64,000 nucleotides of DNA from Lumbricus rubellus (taxonomy: Eukaryota > Annelida > Clitellata > Crassiclitellata > Lumbricidae): positions 9,690,966 to 9,754,965 of the forward strand of contig OX243822.1 in NCBI GenBank assembly GCA_945859605.1. The letters are read 5' to 3'. The translations under genes and the position numbers were made by a program. The notes under the pieces were generated by a model. That model ran no database searches and was not told the DNA's origin. It worked only from the letters and a program-made list of their open reading frames with translations. Below, in pieces: positions 55,917 through 64,000 of this stretch. Position 1 is the stretch's first letter; each line of letters opens with the position of its first letter.

Positions 55917-56269
55917 GTCAGCACAGCTCTCACTGTCTTTGTTTTCTGTCTGTAGATGTCTGAGTAGCCTATCTTGAAAAGATACTGTATGAAAGTTTCT
56001 AAATGATAAACAAAATAATGCATGTATGACTGTGTGTGTTTTTGTTTGCTTGCTTGTTTGTTTGCTTGTTCGCTTGTGTACTTGTGTACTTATTTTTGTA
56101 TTTATGTACGTGTTTATTTATGTGTTTATTATTTATGTATGTATGTATTTATGCATATCTGGGTTTGAGTAAGAAAAGGCAGTCTAATGTTGCACCCTCT
56201 AATTACAAGACTTTACAGTCATTTAAATGATACAATAATTATCAGCATTGGTTAACTTGTATTCGAGGT

Positions 56270-56535
56270 GTGATAAAACAATAGAAGAACATTGTTTTGT
56301 TGTTTAGGTGATAAAACAATAGAAGAACATTGTTTTGTTGTTTAGGTGATAAAACAATAGAAGAACATTGTTTTGTTGTTTAGGTGATAAAACAATAGAA
56401 GAACATTGTTTTGTTGTTTAGGTGATAAAACAATAGAAGAACATTGTTTTGTTGTTTAGGTGATAAAACAATAGAAGAACATTGTTTTGTTGTTTAGGTG
56501 ATAAAACAATAGAAGAACATTGTTTTGTTGTTTAG
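56270..56535 (+). repeat. Seven exact 38-bp tandem repeats ending at the exon 5 acceptor
   Basis: Units at 56270, 56308, 56346, 56384, 56422, 56460 and 56498, each reading GTGATAAAACAATAGAAGAA then CATTGTTTTGTTGTTTAG. Every unit ends in the T-rich 3' splice-site sequence TTTTGTTGTTTAG, and the seventh is the real acceptor of exon 5 at 56536. Within each unit AAAACAAT and ATTGTTTT can pair around an 8-nt purine-rich loop. The copies are identical as far as I can read. Confidence 0.97.
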
Positions 56536-56589
56536 GTATGCTGCCAGGTTCACATCGTACGTCCTAGAATACAAAAAGAAGGTTGATGA
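56536..56589 (+). CDS. CRAT: Carnitine O-acetyltransferase-like, exon 5
   Basis: 54 nt: completes Arg, then YAARFTSYVLEYKKKVDE; donor GTGAGT, phase 2. It corresponds to the AA-x-x-(I/T)-x-x-x-L-(D/E)-(F/Y) helix of the family. Its acceptor is the end of the 38-bp repeat array. Confidence 0.92.
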
Positions 56590-56743
56590 GTGAGTGAAAA
56601 TGTGTTTTGATTTCATTTAAATTTATTGAAATTTAAAAATGCTTCCATGATTAAAAGTAGAAGTAAGTGAGTAATTGAGTATATATTTTGTTTCTTCACT
56701 TGGAAATTATTATACACAATGGGACATACAGACATGAAACATT

Positions 56744-58357
56744 GTTATAATAAACTCATTGTAACAATTAGTCACCTGGTCACCTGGTGCCGTCAGCTTC
56801 TGGAGCTCTGGCGAAAGCCTTGATGTATTCTCTCCAACGTCTCCTCTCTCTAGTCGCCTCTCGTAGCTCCTCCAGTCTCATGCCAGACTTTTCCTGTACC
56901 TCATCCAACCATTTCTTCCTAGGTCTTCCGCATCTTCTCCTTCCCTCACCGCATGCCGTCATCAGCTCCTTTTCCAGACCGTTAGATCTCATCACATGGC
57001 CAAAGTAGCTCAATTTTCTCCAAGTTGCTGTTTGCTGCAGTGTCTCCTCCCTCTCTATTCCAAGCTCCTCGCGCACCGATTCGTTAGTTCTCTTCTCCGT
57101 CCATGAAATCCTTAGCATCTTTCTCCAAATCCACATCTCACACGCGTTGATTTTCTTTTCCATATCCCGTGTCTTTGTCCATGTCTCGCATCCATATAGG
57201 ACCACTGGGAAGATCAGTGCTCTTACCAGTCTTTTCTTTGTTTCCCTGCTCACGTATTTATCCTTCCAAATCTTTTCCAGACCGTTCATTGTCGTTTTCC
57301 CCATTATTACCCTCCTCCTTATTTCCATATCACTTCTTCCCTCCTTCTCTATCATAGATCCCAGGAATGTGAAGCTCGATACTACCTCTATCGTTTCTCC
57401 ATCCACCTCAAAGTTTTTGTATGTTGCAGTTGTCATAACCTTTGTTTTCTTTACATTGAAGTATAGTCCCGCCTTTTCGCTTTCCTTCCTGACTCTTCTT
57501 ATTAACTCAACTAGGTCGTCCCTCTTACCTGCCAATAATGTCGTATCATCGGCGTACCTCAGATTATTCAGTATTTTCCCCGCTATCCTTACCCCTTCTG
57601 TTGCCTCCTCCAATCCAGCCCTCCTCATAATTCTCTCGGCATACAGATTGAACAGGAAAGGGGACAAAATGCACCCCTGCCTCACTCCTTTCCTTATTTT
57701 AAATTTCCCTGTGTCACCATATTCAGTTCTTATTACCGCTTCTTGATCCACATAGAGGCCCTTTAGTAGTTTAACCAAATGCTTCGGAATTCCCATCTCA
57801 ATTAGCGTCCGCCACAGTAGTGTATGGTCTATGCAATCAAACGCCTTGCTGTAGTCTATAAAACACATATGCACCTGTTGCCCGTATTCCCTCTGTCTCT
57901 CCATAATCCACCTTATATTGGCGATGTGATCGCGCGTTCCTCGCGCCTTCCTAAATCCCGCTTGATTGGTTGGTAATTCCCTTTCGATTGTCTTCTCCAT
58001 TCTTTTGTGGATTATTTTGAGAAGTATTTTGCTCGTGTGCGATATCATCGCTATCGTTCGATAATTTCCACACTCTCTCGCGTCTCCTTTCTTGAATATT
58101 GGTATGAACACGGACCTTTTCCAGTCCTCCGGCCACTGCCCAGTTCTCCAGATTTGATTGCATAGTTTTGTAATAGTTCTCACCACTGCTTCATCTCCCG
58201 CTTTTACCAGTTCTATAGGTATTCCATCATGTCCTGGCGCTTTGTTGTCCTTGAGCTGTTTTATCGCCCACTCCACCTCTACCTCCAATATCTCTGGTTC
58301 GTTTTCGACTTCCTCGTAGTAGTCATCAAAAATCTAAATTTGTTCTGTGATGTTTAC
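56744..58357 (-). mobile_element. 5'-truncated non-LTR retrotransposon (RTE/CR1-type reverse transcriptase)
   Basis: Bounded by identical 20-bp duplications ACATACAGACATGAAACATT (56724-56743 and 58358-58377), typical of target-primed insertion. The element runs on the minus strand inside acyltransferase intron 5, opposite to the host gene. It retains the RT and C-terminal region and a very short 3' UTR; the endonuclease is lost by 5' truncation. Confidence 0.92.
56780..58336 (-). pseudogene. Reverse transcriptase fragment of the truncated retrotransposon
   Basis: The frame enters near DDYYEEVENEPEILEVEVEW without a start codon (an upstream in-frame TAG at about 58338 is outside the element's reading). 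RT motifs in order: KAPGHDGIPIELVKAG, W-x-x-SVFIPIFKKGDARECGNY, CFIDYSKAFDCIDHTLLW, GVRQGCILSPFLFNLY, LRYADDTTLLAGK (catalytic YADD), FLGSMIEKEG, and the C-terminal LSYFGHVMRSNGLEKELM and GRPRKKWLDEV. The frame is intact to the stop at 56780, so the insertion is fairly young, but the protein lacks its N-terminus. Confidence 0.9.
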
Positions 58358-58553
58358 ACATACAGACATGAAACATTACACAAATTTTTGGGGAACATTT
58401 ATATTTGGTCCTTGCTAATGCAAAAAATCGATTAGAAATAGAAATAGATATTTTATGTCCCATTTATGCTTACTTAATTGCGTACTTCGGATGTAATGTA
58501 TACTTTTGTCGTCTTTACGCCATTACTTGGTCAAGGTCGCACAATCTTTGGAC

Positions 58554-58965
58554 CATAGATGTAAAAAACCGATGGAAACGGAATAAAAAACGGAAAAAGG
58601 TCATTTTATTCGAAAAATAGAAAACGACAAAAAACGGAAATGGAAGATAATTTGAATTTTTACATCTTAAACTGCATTTTAAACATAAAACACTTGTTTA
58701 CTTTCTACATGTATCTATTAAATGATGACGTTAAACAATTAAATAATGACATCAGTTATCTGATACGTTGAGATTGGACTGAGAACGTAAGGAATATTAG
58801 GAAAAAATAAAATTAAGGAAAATAATAAGAAACAGAAAATAAATAAATAGCGTTACATAAAAAATTAAAAAAACTGAATAAAACGATGGAAAAAATTAAG
58901 AAAACGGAAAAAACGACTTTTTCGCGACCAAATAAAAAACCAAAAAAACGTTTTAATCAACTACG
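58554..58965. mobile_element. hAT-like non-autonomous element with perfect 8-bp duplication
   Basis: 412 bp flanked by identical CTTTGGAC (58546-58553, 58966-58973). The imperfect inverted termini are CATAGATGTAAAAAAC and the reverse of GTTTTAATCAACTACG. The interior is A-rich with repeated AAAACGGAAA units. Acyltransferase intron 5. Confidence 0.75.
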
Positions 58966-59037
58966 CTTTGGACTCTTCTCAGGCCACTAATTATTATTAT
59001 TTTATTTTTATTTTATTATATTATTTCCTCGTTTTAG

Positions 59038-59206
59038 ATCGTCCCTTCCTGTCGATCGACTTGGTAAGAACGAGCTGTGCATGAAACAGTTCTTCCGTAT
59101 CTTCGGATGCTCTCGTTTTCCAGGTGAAAAACGCGACGGGGTCTCGATCAATCCGGGCGGTCAACCGGACTCCCCCAGACACATCACCGTCATCCGTAAC
59201 AACCAT
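59038..59206 (+). CDS. CRAT: Carnitine O-acetyltransferase-like, exon 6
   Basis: Begins after CTCGTTTTAG and restores Glu. It encodes LPVDRLGKNELCMKQFFRIF then GCSRFPGEKRDGV and SPRHITVIRNNH. The motif LC-M-x-Q-(F/Y)-x-x-(I)-x-x-(S)-x-R-x-PG and HI-x-V-x-x-(N) are strongly conserved. The donor is GTATGT. Confidence 0.96.
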
Positions 59207-59591
59207 GTATGTACTTGCAACACTGAGATGATACTTTTTAGAAATTTTATCCATGCATTTTTCTGTTATTTAATTTCTTGGCGCAAATTAAATAAAACTT
59301 TTTGAAATCTACTTCACGTACTTCCAATATTCAATATAAATTTATCTGAAAACATGGAAATTAACTGGACTCCTTTATCCATTACTCCAGAACTATAATT
59401 CATTTTGTTGTACCATGTCTGTAAACCTAAATGTGGTTTGCAATTGGTGAATTAAAGAATAATCTTATCTTACTGTCACACAATGTCTCATCATTTGCTA
59501 TAGAAATGGTGATATAAATAAATAATTATATATGCATGTATTGTATGTAACTATGTATAATTACTAAACATTTTAAATATTTTTATGGCAG

Positions 59592-59763
59592 ATATTCTCT
59601 GTTGATGCTTATGCGGCTGATGGTACCCCATTGACCGCCGGTCAGTTTTACCGACAGCTTGTGAAGATCGTCCTGCTGTCCGATGAACCAACGCTGCCCA
59701 TCGGTATCCTCACGACTGACCACAGGGACAACTGGTACAAGGCCTACGCACGGCTTATAAAAG
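59592..59763 (+). CDS. CRAT: Carnitine O-acetyltransferase-like, exon 7
   Basis: IFSVDAYAADGTPLTAGQFY then IGILTTDHRDNWYKAYARLIK; donor GTAACT, phase 1. The (V/I)G-(I/V)-LT-x-x-(N/D)-R-x-x-W-x-x-(A)-Y core is family-typical. Confidence 0.96.
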
Positions 59764-60085
59764 GTAACTGTAATTGGTAACTTCTGTACCACCATTGCTC
59801 AACTCACAAGGGTGCCTCACATGCAACTAACAACACTAAAACCAAGTCATGATCAGATCAACAATTTTATTTATTCTATTTCTTTTTTATTTCTTGCATT
59901 TAATATATAAAATCGATCTGAAGGGATAGCCTACTGGTCTGAATATTATGTTTTCGTCAGGGCTGCTCTGGAGTTGATATAGATGGTAATAGTTATGCAT
60001 CACGAATTTTCCAGAATTTCTTTATTTATTTCTCGCATTTTGCTATTGCGCTCCTTAAGCATACTACTGAGTAGAGAGCTTTAAC

Positions 60086-60147
60086 CCTTTAATACCGAGA
60101 TGGTAGTAAATGGTATGGGAAAGCCTATACCCTCCGGCATTAAAGGG
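60086..60147. mobile_element. Small piggyBac-like MITE
   Basis: 62 bp between TTAA duplications (60082-60085, 60148-60151), with inverted termini CCCTTTAATACCGAG / CTCCGGCATTAAAGGG. Its ends differ from those of the full piggyBac element at 31895. Acyltransferase intron 7. Confidence 0.8.
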
Positions 60148-60184
60148 TTAAGGGGTGCTATAGTGAATGAGATGAATGAATAAA

Positions 60185-60440
60185 TAAAATAGAATTAAAT
60201 TCCAGAATTTATTGGAAATAGAATTAAATTGCAGAATATTTTGGAAATAGAATCAATTTGCAGAATATTTTGGAAATAGAATTAAATTGCAGCATATATT
60301 GGAAATATAATTAAATTGCAGAATATATCGATATATCGATTTCTTTTCTGCTGCATAATACATTACGTGTCCTCAAAATATATTCTGCAAATTAATTCTA
60401 TTTTCAATATATTCTGCAATTTAATTCTATTTCCAATTAT
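60185..60440. repeat. Fold-back array of AATAGAATTAAATTGCAGAA units
   Basis: Four or five direct copies of GGAAATAGAATTAAATTGCA then GAATAT (60185-60330), followed after a spacer by two inverted copies (TATTCTGCAATTTAATTCTA; 60383-60440), so the RNA could fold into a long hairpin. Confidence 0.85.
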
Positions 60441-61050
60441 TATCAATTTGTTATTCATACAATTACGTTGCTTGTTGAGTTCTAGTTAAGTTATATGTAT
60501 CCTATGAAGACATTCATGAACATTATTTGGAAAAAGGGGGGTCAGATAATATAAGCTATTAGCTTTTACTGGCTTCCATTGCATTGTACTGTACTTAGTT
60601 GTCATGATTGTATAACCAGAATTGAACGTGCAACTTAAACAGACAAACAATATGTGGTGGGGCACACCGTGATCAGCATTAAGTCGGAGATTACACATCA
60701 GAGATATTAGGGAAATAGTATTTTTGTGATTTTTTTGCTAAAAAAAATTATCTAAAAATATTTTTTCGGGAATTTTTTCTCACTTTTTTCAAAAGACAAG
60801 TGTTGCTAAGCTATTTTAATGCTCTTGATAGGGATATTATAGTTTTAATTAATTTAATTAAATTAATTAATTAATTAAAATATCTCCATATATCTTCGGC
60901 TAGAATTAAGCTAGAGCAATAATTTTTGTGTCATTTTGATGCCTGAGACAAGGCCTTTGAAACGATGTATCAAACTCAATATCTTGGAAAATCACCTTAA
61001 TGCTGATTACGGTGTGCGCCGCCACATATAAACAATAAAATGTGACACAG

Positions 61051-61232
61051 ATGAAACGAACCGGAGGAACTTGGAGAACATCCAGCGCAGCATCTTTGTG
61101 CTTAATCTCGACAAGTCGTATCTCCAAGGCAACCAGGCGTCCGACCGTGACACCATCCTCCTCAACCAGATGCTGCACGGAGGAGGAAGTCGACTGAACA
61201 GCGGGAACAGGTGGTTCGACAAAATATTCCAG
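61051..61232 (+). CDS. CRAT: Carnitine O-acetyltransferase-like, exon 8
   Basis: NRRNLENIQRSIFVLNLDKS then LLNQMLHGGGSRLNSGNRWF and DKIFQ; acceptor GTGACACAG, donor GTCTGT. MLHGGG-x-x-x-NSGNRW-x-DK is the CoA/active-site region signature of carnitine acetyl- and octanoyltransferases. Confidence 0.97.
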
Positions 61233-61268
61233 GTCTGTAGAAGAGTCAAATCAAGGTTACCAGAAATT

Positions 61269-61483
61269 GTGGGGCGCGGTGGTGTAGTGGTGGCGACGTT
61301 GCCTTGAAGCCGGAAGGTTCGAGGTTCGAATTCACCTCGCCGCGTAAGGACCTTGGGCAAGTCCTTCACTCACAATTGCTTTGGTGTGAAACTCCGATGC
61401 AGTGTTTGTTCTACATTTGGGAGCGCCTCTGAGGACAGAGAGCTTGAAGGGGCGCTATAGCAAGTGCACATACAAATAAATAC
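61269..61483 (+). mobile_element. tRNA-derived SINE, copy 4
   Basis: TGGGGCGCGGTGGTGTAGTG, B box GAGGTTCGAATTC, ACCTTGGGCAAGTCCTTCAC and GGGGCGCTATAGCAAGTGCA with an AAATAAATA tail. It is inserted 36 bp after acyltransferase exon 8, sense orientation. Confidence 0.9.
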
Positions 61484-62191
61484 CCATAGATGTTACTCAT
61501 TGGTCACCTCAGTGGACTCTTTCAAATCACAGCTTACACCAGACCAGTGTTGTTACCGCTTACTTAGGATCGACATTATTTCTCAGTGGCTGGCCCTAGA
61601 ACCTGGAATGGGTTCCCTGTTGCACTCCATCTTGTGCCTAGAGGTCACACCACTAGGTTTCTTTCTCACTTAAAAACTTTTATTTAGCCGTTTTTGGACT
61701 GGGAGCGCTTCTGAGTTGATTACCTTGAAGGTGCACTATATAAAAAGTCAATAATAATAATAATTTTCACTGCTTCACAATTCGTTGAAGCGTAGTCGGT
61801 GTACTCATTGTAACCGAGTTTTCTAGAGGGCTCAGATGAGACAGAAATCTTTAAAAACTTTCTGTAAGTTACTGTTTACCGGGTAATTGTTATGCAAAAA
61901 TCTCCGATTTACATTGTCTGATTTGCCATTCCACCACCAGCGACTGATATTGGGGTACCTCTGATAGCGGGACTTGTCCCTTTGGGGTTCCCTTTTAAGT
62001 GCTCAGCCGTATGTGATTTTTTGCTTTATGATGGACTGTTTATTCTTATGATATGCTGTTTATCCTTTCTGTTATGTTAATTATTAATGTTAATGTGTGC
62101 TACTGTTGTTGCCTTAATAAATGGTATTTGATTTGATTGATTTGATTTACATAATTTGATCTTTAATCGATTTTGTTTTCGTTTTGTTAAG
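61484..62191. other. Acyltransferase intron 8, repeat-derived
   Basis: 61640-61765 (TTTTTGGACTGGGAGCGCTT ... GGTGCACTATATAAAAAGTC then AATAATAATAAT) looks like the 3' end of a retroelement related to pieces near 1460 and 1660. No exon is seen. Confidence 0.5.
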
Positions 62192-62292
62192 GCGATTGTG
62201 TCACCGGATGGCGTGATTGGCTTCAACTATGAGCATTCGGCTGCCGAGGGTCCTCCCATCCTCAACCTCATTGACTTCTGCTACCCAAGGCT
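62192..62292 (+). CDS. CRAT: Carnitine O-acetyltransferase-like, exon 9 (catalytic His)
   Basis: AIVSPDGVIGFNYEHSAAEG then PPILNLIDFCYPR. The His codon at 62234-62236 in NYEHSAAEGPP is the catalytic base of carnitine acyltransferases. Acceptor GTTTTGTTAAG; donor GTAAGG, phase 2. The YEHSAAEGPP context is closest to carnitine acetyltransferase. Confidence 0.97.
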
Positions 62293-62485
62293 GTAAGGAC
62301 ACGGCGAATTATTTGAAATTCAGTGAAATTTCATATTTTTGATCCCTTATTTTTTATGGTTGCTTTTTACCTGTAAGCGTTGCTGTAGTGCGGTGTCTAA
62401 CCCTTTAATTGCAGAAATTTTCTTAATCCCTGCCTGCTTGCGGGAGTTTTGATGCTACACCGCAGCAAAATTTACAGGTTATTAA

Positions 62486-62557
62486 CCCTTTGAACCCGGA
62501 GCTCCCGTAACGCTATGGATAACGGGCCGGAAAAACCGGCCAGATGGGTGCAAAGGG
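62486..62557. mobile_element. Small piggyBac-like MITE
   Basis: 72 bp between TTAA duplications (62482-62485, 62558-62561), starting CCCTTTGAACCCGGAGCTCC and ending GGGTGCAAAGGG. An incomplete copy of the same left half with its flank (TTTACAGGTTATTAACCC) lies at about 62727-62785. Confidence 0.8.
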
Positions 62558-62820
62558 TTAAGTAACCATATGAAAATGGGTTGCTGAGGAAGTCTTAATT
62601 CAGCATCTTGAGGCAAACAGGTTGTTCCGTTGTTGTAGGTGTACTTCAAAGATGCAACATTGTACATATTTAGTGGTTGGAACGCACACATGGTACAACA
62701 CCTTTTTATGAGCATCGCAACAACATTTACAGGTTATTAACCCTTTGAACTCGGAGCTCCCGTAACGCTGTGGATAACGGGCCGGCTATAGTTGGGTCGT
62801 TTAGATGGATGCCATATACT

Positions 62821-62955
62821 GTTCGCGGTGGTGTAGTGGTGGCGTCGCTGCCTTGGAGCCGGAAGGTTTGAATCCACCTCGCCGCGTAAGGACCTTGGGC
62901 AAGTCCTTCACTCACAATTGCTTGAAGGGGCGCTATAACAAGTGCCCATACAAAC
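62821..62955 (+). mobile_element. tRNA-derived SINE, copy 5, internally deleted
   Basis: Head CGCGGTGGTGTAGTGGTGGC, B-box region and ACCTTGGGCAAGTCCTTCAC are present. The middle (GCGTGAAACTCCGATGCAGT part) is missing and the sequence jumps to TTGAAGGGGCGCTATAACAA. Confidence 0.88.
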
Positions 62956-63124
62956 TGTAAGTTCCTCTTAACGAATGCTTGAGTATGTGAATTAGTGAGT
63001 GAATGGTTGGGTGAATGAATGAATGAATGTATAATGTATACTTTATTTTGTGTCAGTTTGAAATTAAACGAAGATTAATATTATTAGTATTATTCTGCTC
63101 ACTGGTTTATTTTGGTTTATTTAG

Positions 63125-63244
63125 CAAGCAAGATGAAAAGCTGGTTGAAGATTTTGCACCTTTGGTCGCTCCAGAAAAGCTGAAATTCAATATCGACAAC
63201 GATACGGAAAAGGCCATTGCCTCGGCATCGAAATCATTTGACGA
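63125..63244 (+). CDS. CRAT: Carnitine O-acetyltransferase-like, exon 10 (last in window)
   Basis: Completes Leu, then KQDEKLVEDFAPLVAPEKLK then FNIDNDTEKAIASASKSFDE; acceptor GTTTATTTAG, donor GTTAGT, phase 2. It matches the P-x-K-L-x-F-x-I segment that follows the catalytic His region. The gene continues to the right. Confidence 0.88.
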
Positions 63245-63283
63245 GTTAGTTAACTTTTTTTTACTAAACTCGCAGACTCGATA

Positions 63284-63352
63284 ATGTAGTGGTTAGCGTA
63301 GTGGGCTGTCACTCAACAGGTCGGCGGTTCGAATCCTTGCCAGGGTAGACTT
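63284..63352 (+). repeat. tRNA-like head of another SINE
   Basis: ATGTAGTGGTTAGCGTAGTG (A-box-like) and GGTTCGAATCC (B box) at tRNA spacing. The flanks do not form a clean acceptor stem and the sequence continues into a body, so I call it SINE rather than a functional tRNA. It lies about 40 bp after exon 10. Confidence 0.5.
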
Positions 63353-63589
63353 TTTTTACACCTCTTCTAAATCTGCACCCCCTAACCAACTAAGCTAGTA
63401 TGAGTACACTGACTGTACACTGTCAGTGGGCAGATCAGAAGGGAAGGGAGAGGACTGGGGCCACTCGCTTTTGTGAGTGGGATCAGGAAAATGAAGGCAC
63501 TTAAACTTTGTGCCAATGGCTGAATTTTGAGATTGACTTAAGGGACTGCTTGTATCTTACCTGCAAAGTAGATTGAGTCATTATTCTAA

Positions 63590-63925
63590 CTTTTATTTGA
63601 ACCTGTCATAACTTGCGTTTATTTACGTTTATTTTTAATTACCTTGTATCTGAATTAACCTTTTATATTCGTCTACCTTTTGCCTAGTTTTCCCTTTTTA
63701 GCTACATTTACCCTTTATCTTCATCTACTTTTTATCATAGACTTCCCCTTTTATCTTCACTAACCATTTATCTTTATCTGCCCTTTATCGTAGTTTACCT
63801 TTTTGTCTTCACTGACCATTTATCTTCATCTACCCTTAATTCTAGTTTACCCTTTATTCTACAGTTAACTTTTATCTTCGTCTACCCTTTGTCGTTGTTT
63901 ACTATTTGTCTTTGTTTACCATTAG
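63590..63925. repeat. Degenerate TTTATCTTCATCTACCC pyrimidine minisatellite
   Basis: Repeated variants of CTTTTATCTTCATCTACC for about 330 bp. No coding potential. Confidence 0.8.
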
Positions 63926-64000
63926 GAAAACTTAGTATTTTATATGTTTGATAGATTAGCTTGAAATTCATTGCAAGTAACTTTTGTTTTTATTTTTAAC

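Noticed and set aside
56270..56535. Regular 38-bp repeats as a CRISPR array
   Set aside because: The units are contiguous with no spacers, and the context is a spliced animal gene.
63284..63352. Functional tRNA gene
   Set aside because: The A and B boxes are fine but no clean acceptor stem is formed and the sequence runs on like a SINE.

Overview
This is a 64-kb piece of an animal nuclear genome. It has long introns, canonical GT/AG splice junctions, tRNA-derived SINEs, non-LTR retrotransposons, a complete piggyBac element and many short non-autonomous DNA transposons. The intermediate-filament gene keeps a lamin-tail domain and a long coil 1B, as invertebrate cytoplasmic filaments do. The palindrome TAGGCCTA is scattered at high density. 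Together these suggest a marine invertebrate deuterostome, most likely an echinoderm or a relative. The species call is an inference.

Four conserved host genes can be assembled exon by exon with matching splice phases. (1) 97-4467, minus strand: the 5' end of a MEGF8-like gene (signal peptide, CUB, EGF, kelch) that runs off the left edge. (2) 22248-47077, plus strand: a complete 11-exon intermediate-filament gene of about 627 residues with a lamin-tail domain and no CaaX box. (3) 51157-52853, minus strand: a complete 3-exon V-ATPase subunit G gene of 116 residues. (4) 54249-63244, plus strand: ten exons of a carnitine O-acetyltransferase-like gene, including the catalytic His, running off the right edge. 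Genes 3 and 4 are head-to-head about 1.4 kb apart, and genes 2 and 3 are tail-to-tail.

Between genes 1 and 2, at 6517-11997 on the minus strand, lies a two-exon gene of about 1,544 residues. It joins N-terminal Cys/His zinc-binding modules, a FEN1/XPG-like (PIN-fold) nuclease domain and a C-terminal Cys-rich CXC-like tail. A decayed second copy of its 3' end sits at about 5780-6060. Its function is unknown, it may belong to a selfish element, and it is the best candidate here for an undescribed system.

Mobile DNA fills most of the rest. There is a 3.5-kb piggyBac element with an uninterrupted spliced transposase and TTAA duplications (31891-35434), a decayed hAT-Charlie (ZBED-like) element (30800-31655), and several hAT-like MITE families, many with exact 8-bp target-site duplications. 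A SINE family has five copies. One RT fragment sits in a carnitine acyltransferase intron between 20-bp duplications. Two truncated copies of an R2/R4/HERO-like retroelement with a restriction-like endonuclease are embedded in (TAA)n microsatellite.

Splice sites show a curious theme. One acyltransferase exon is preceded by exactly seven 38-bp repeats, each ending in the same 3' splice-site sequence. Two filament-gene donor sites have been duplicated into the following intron.
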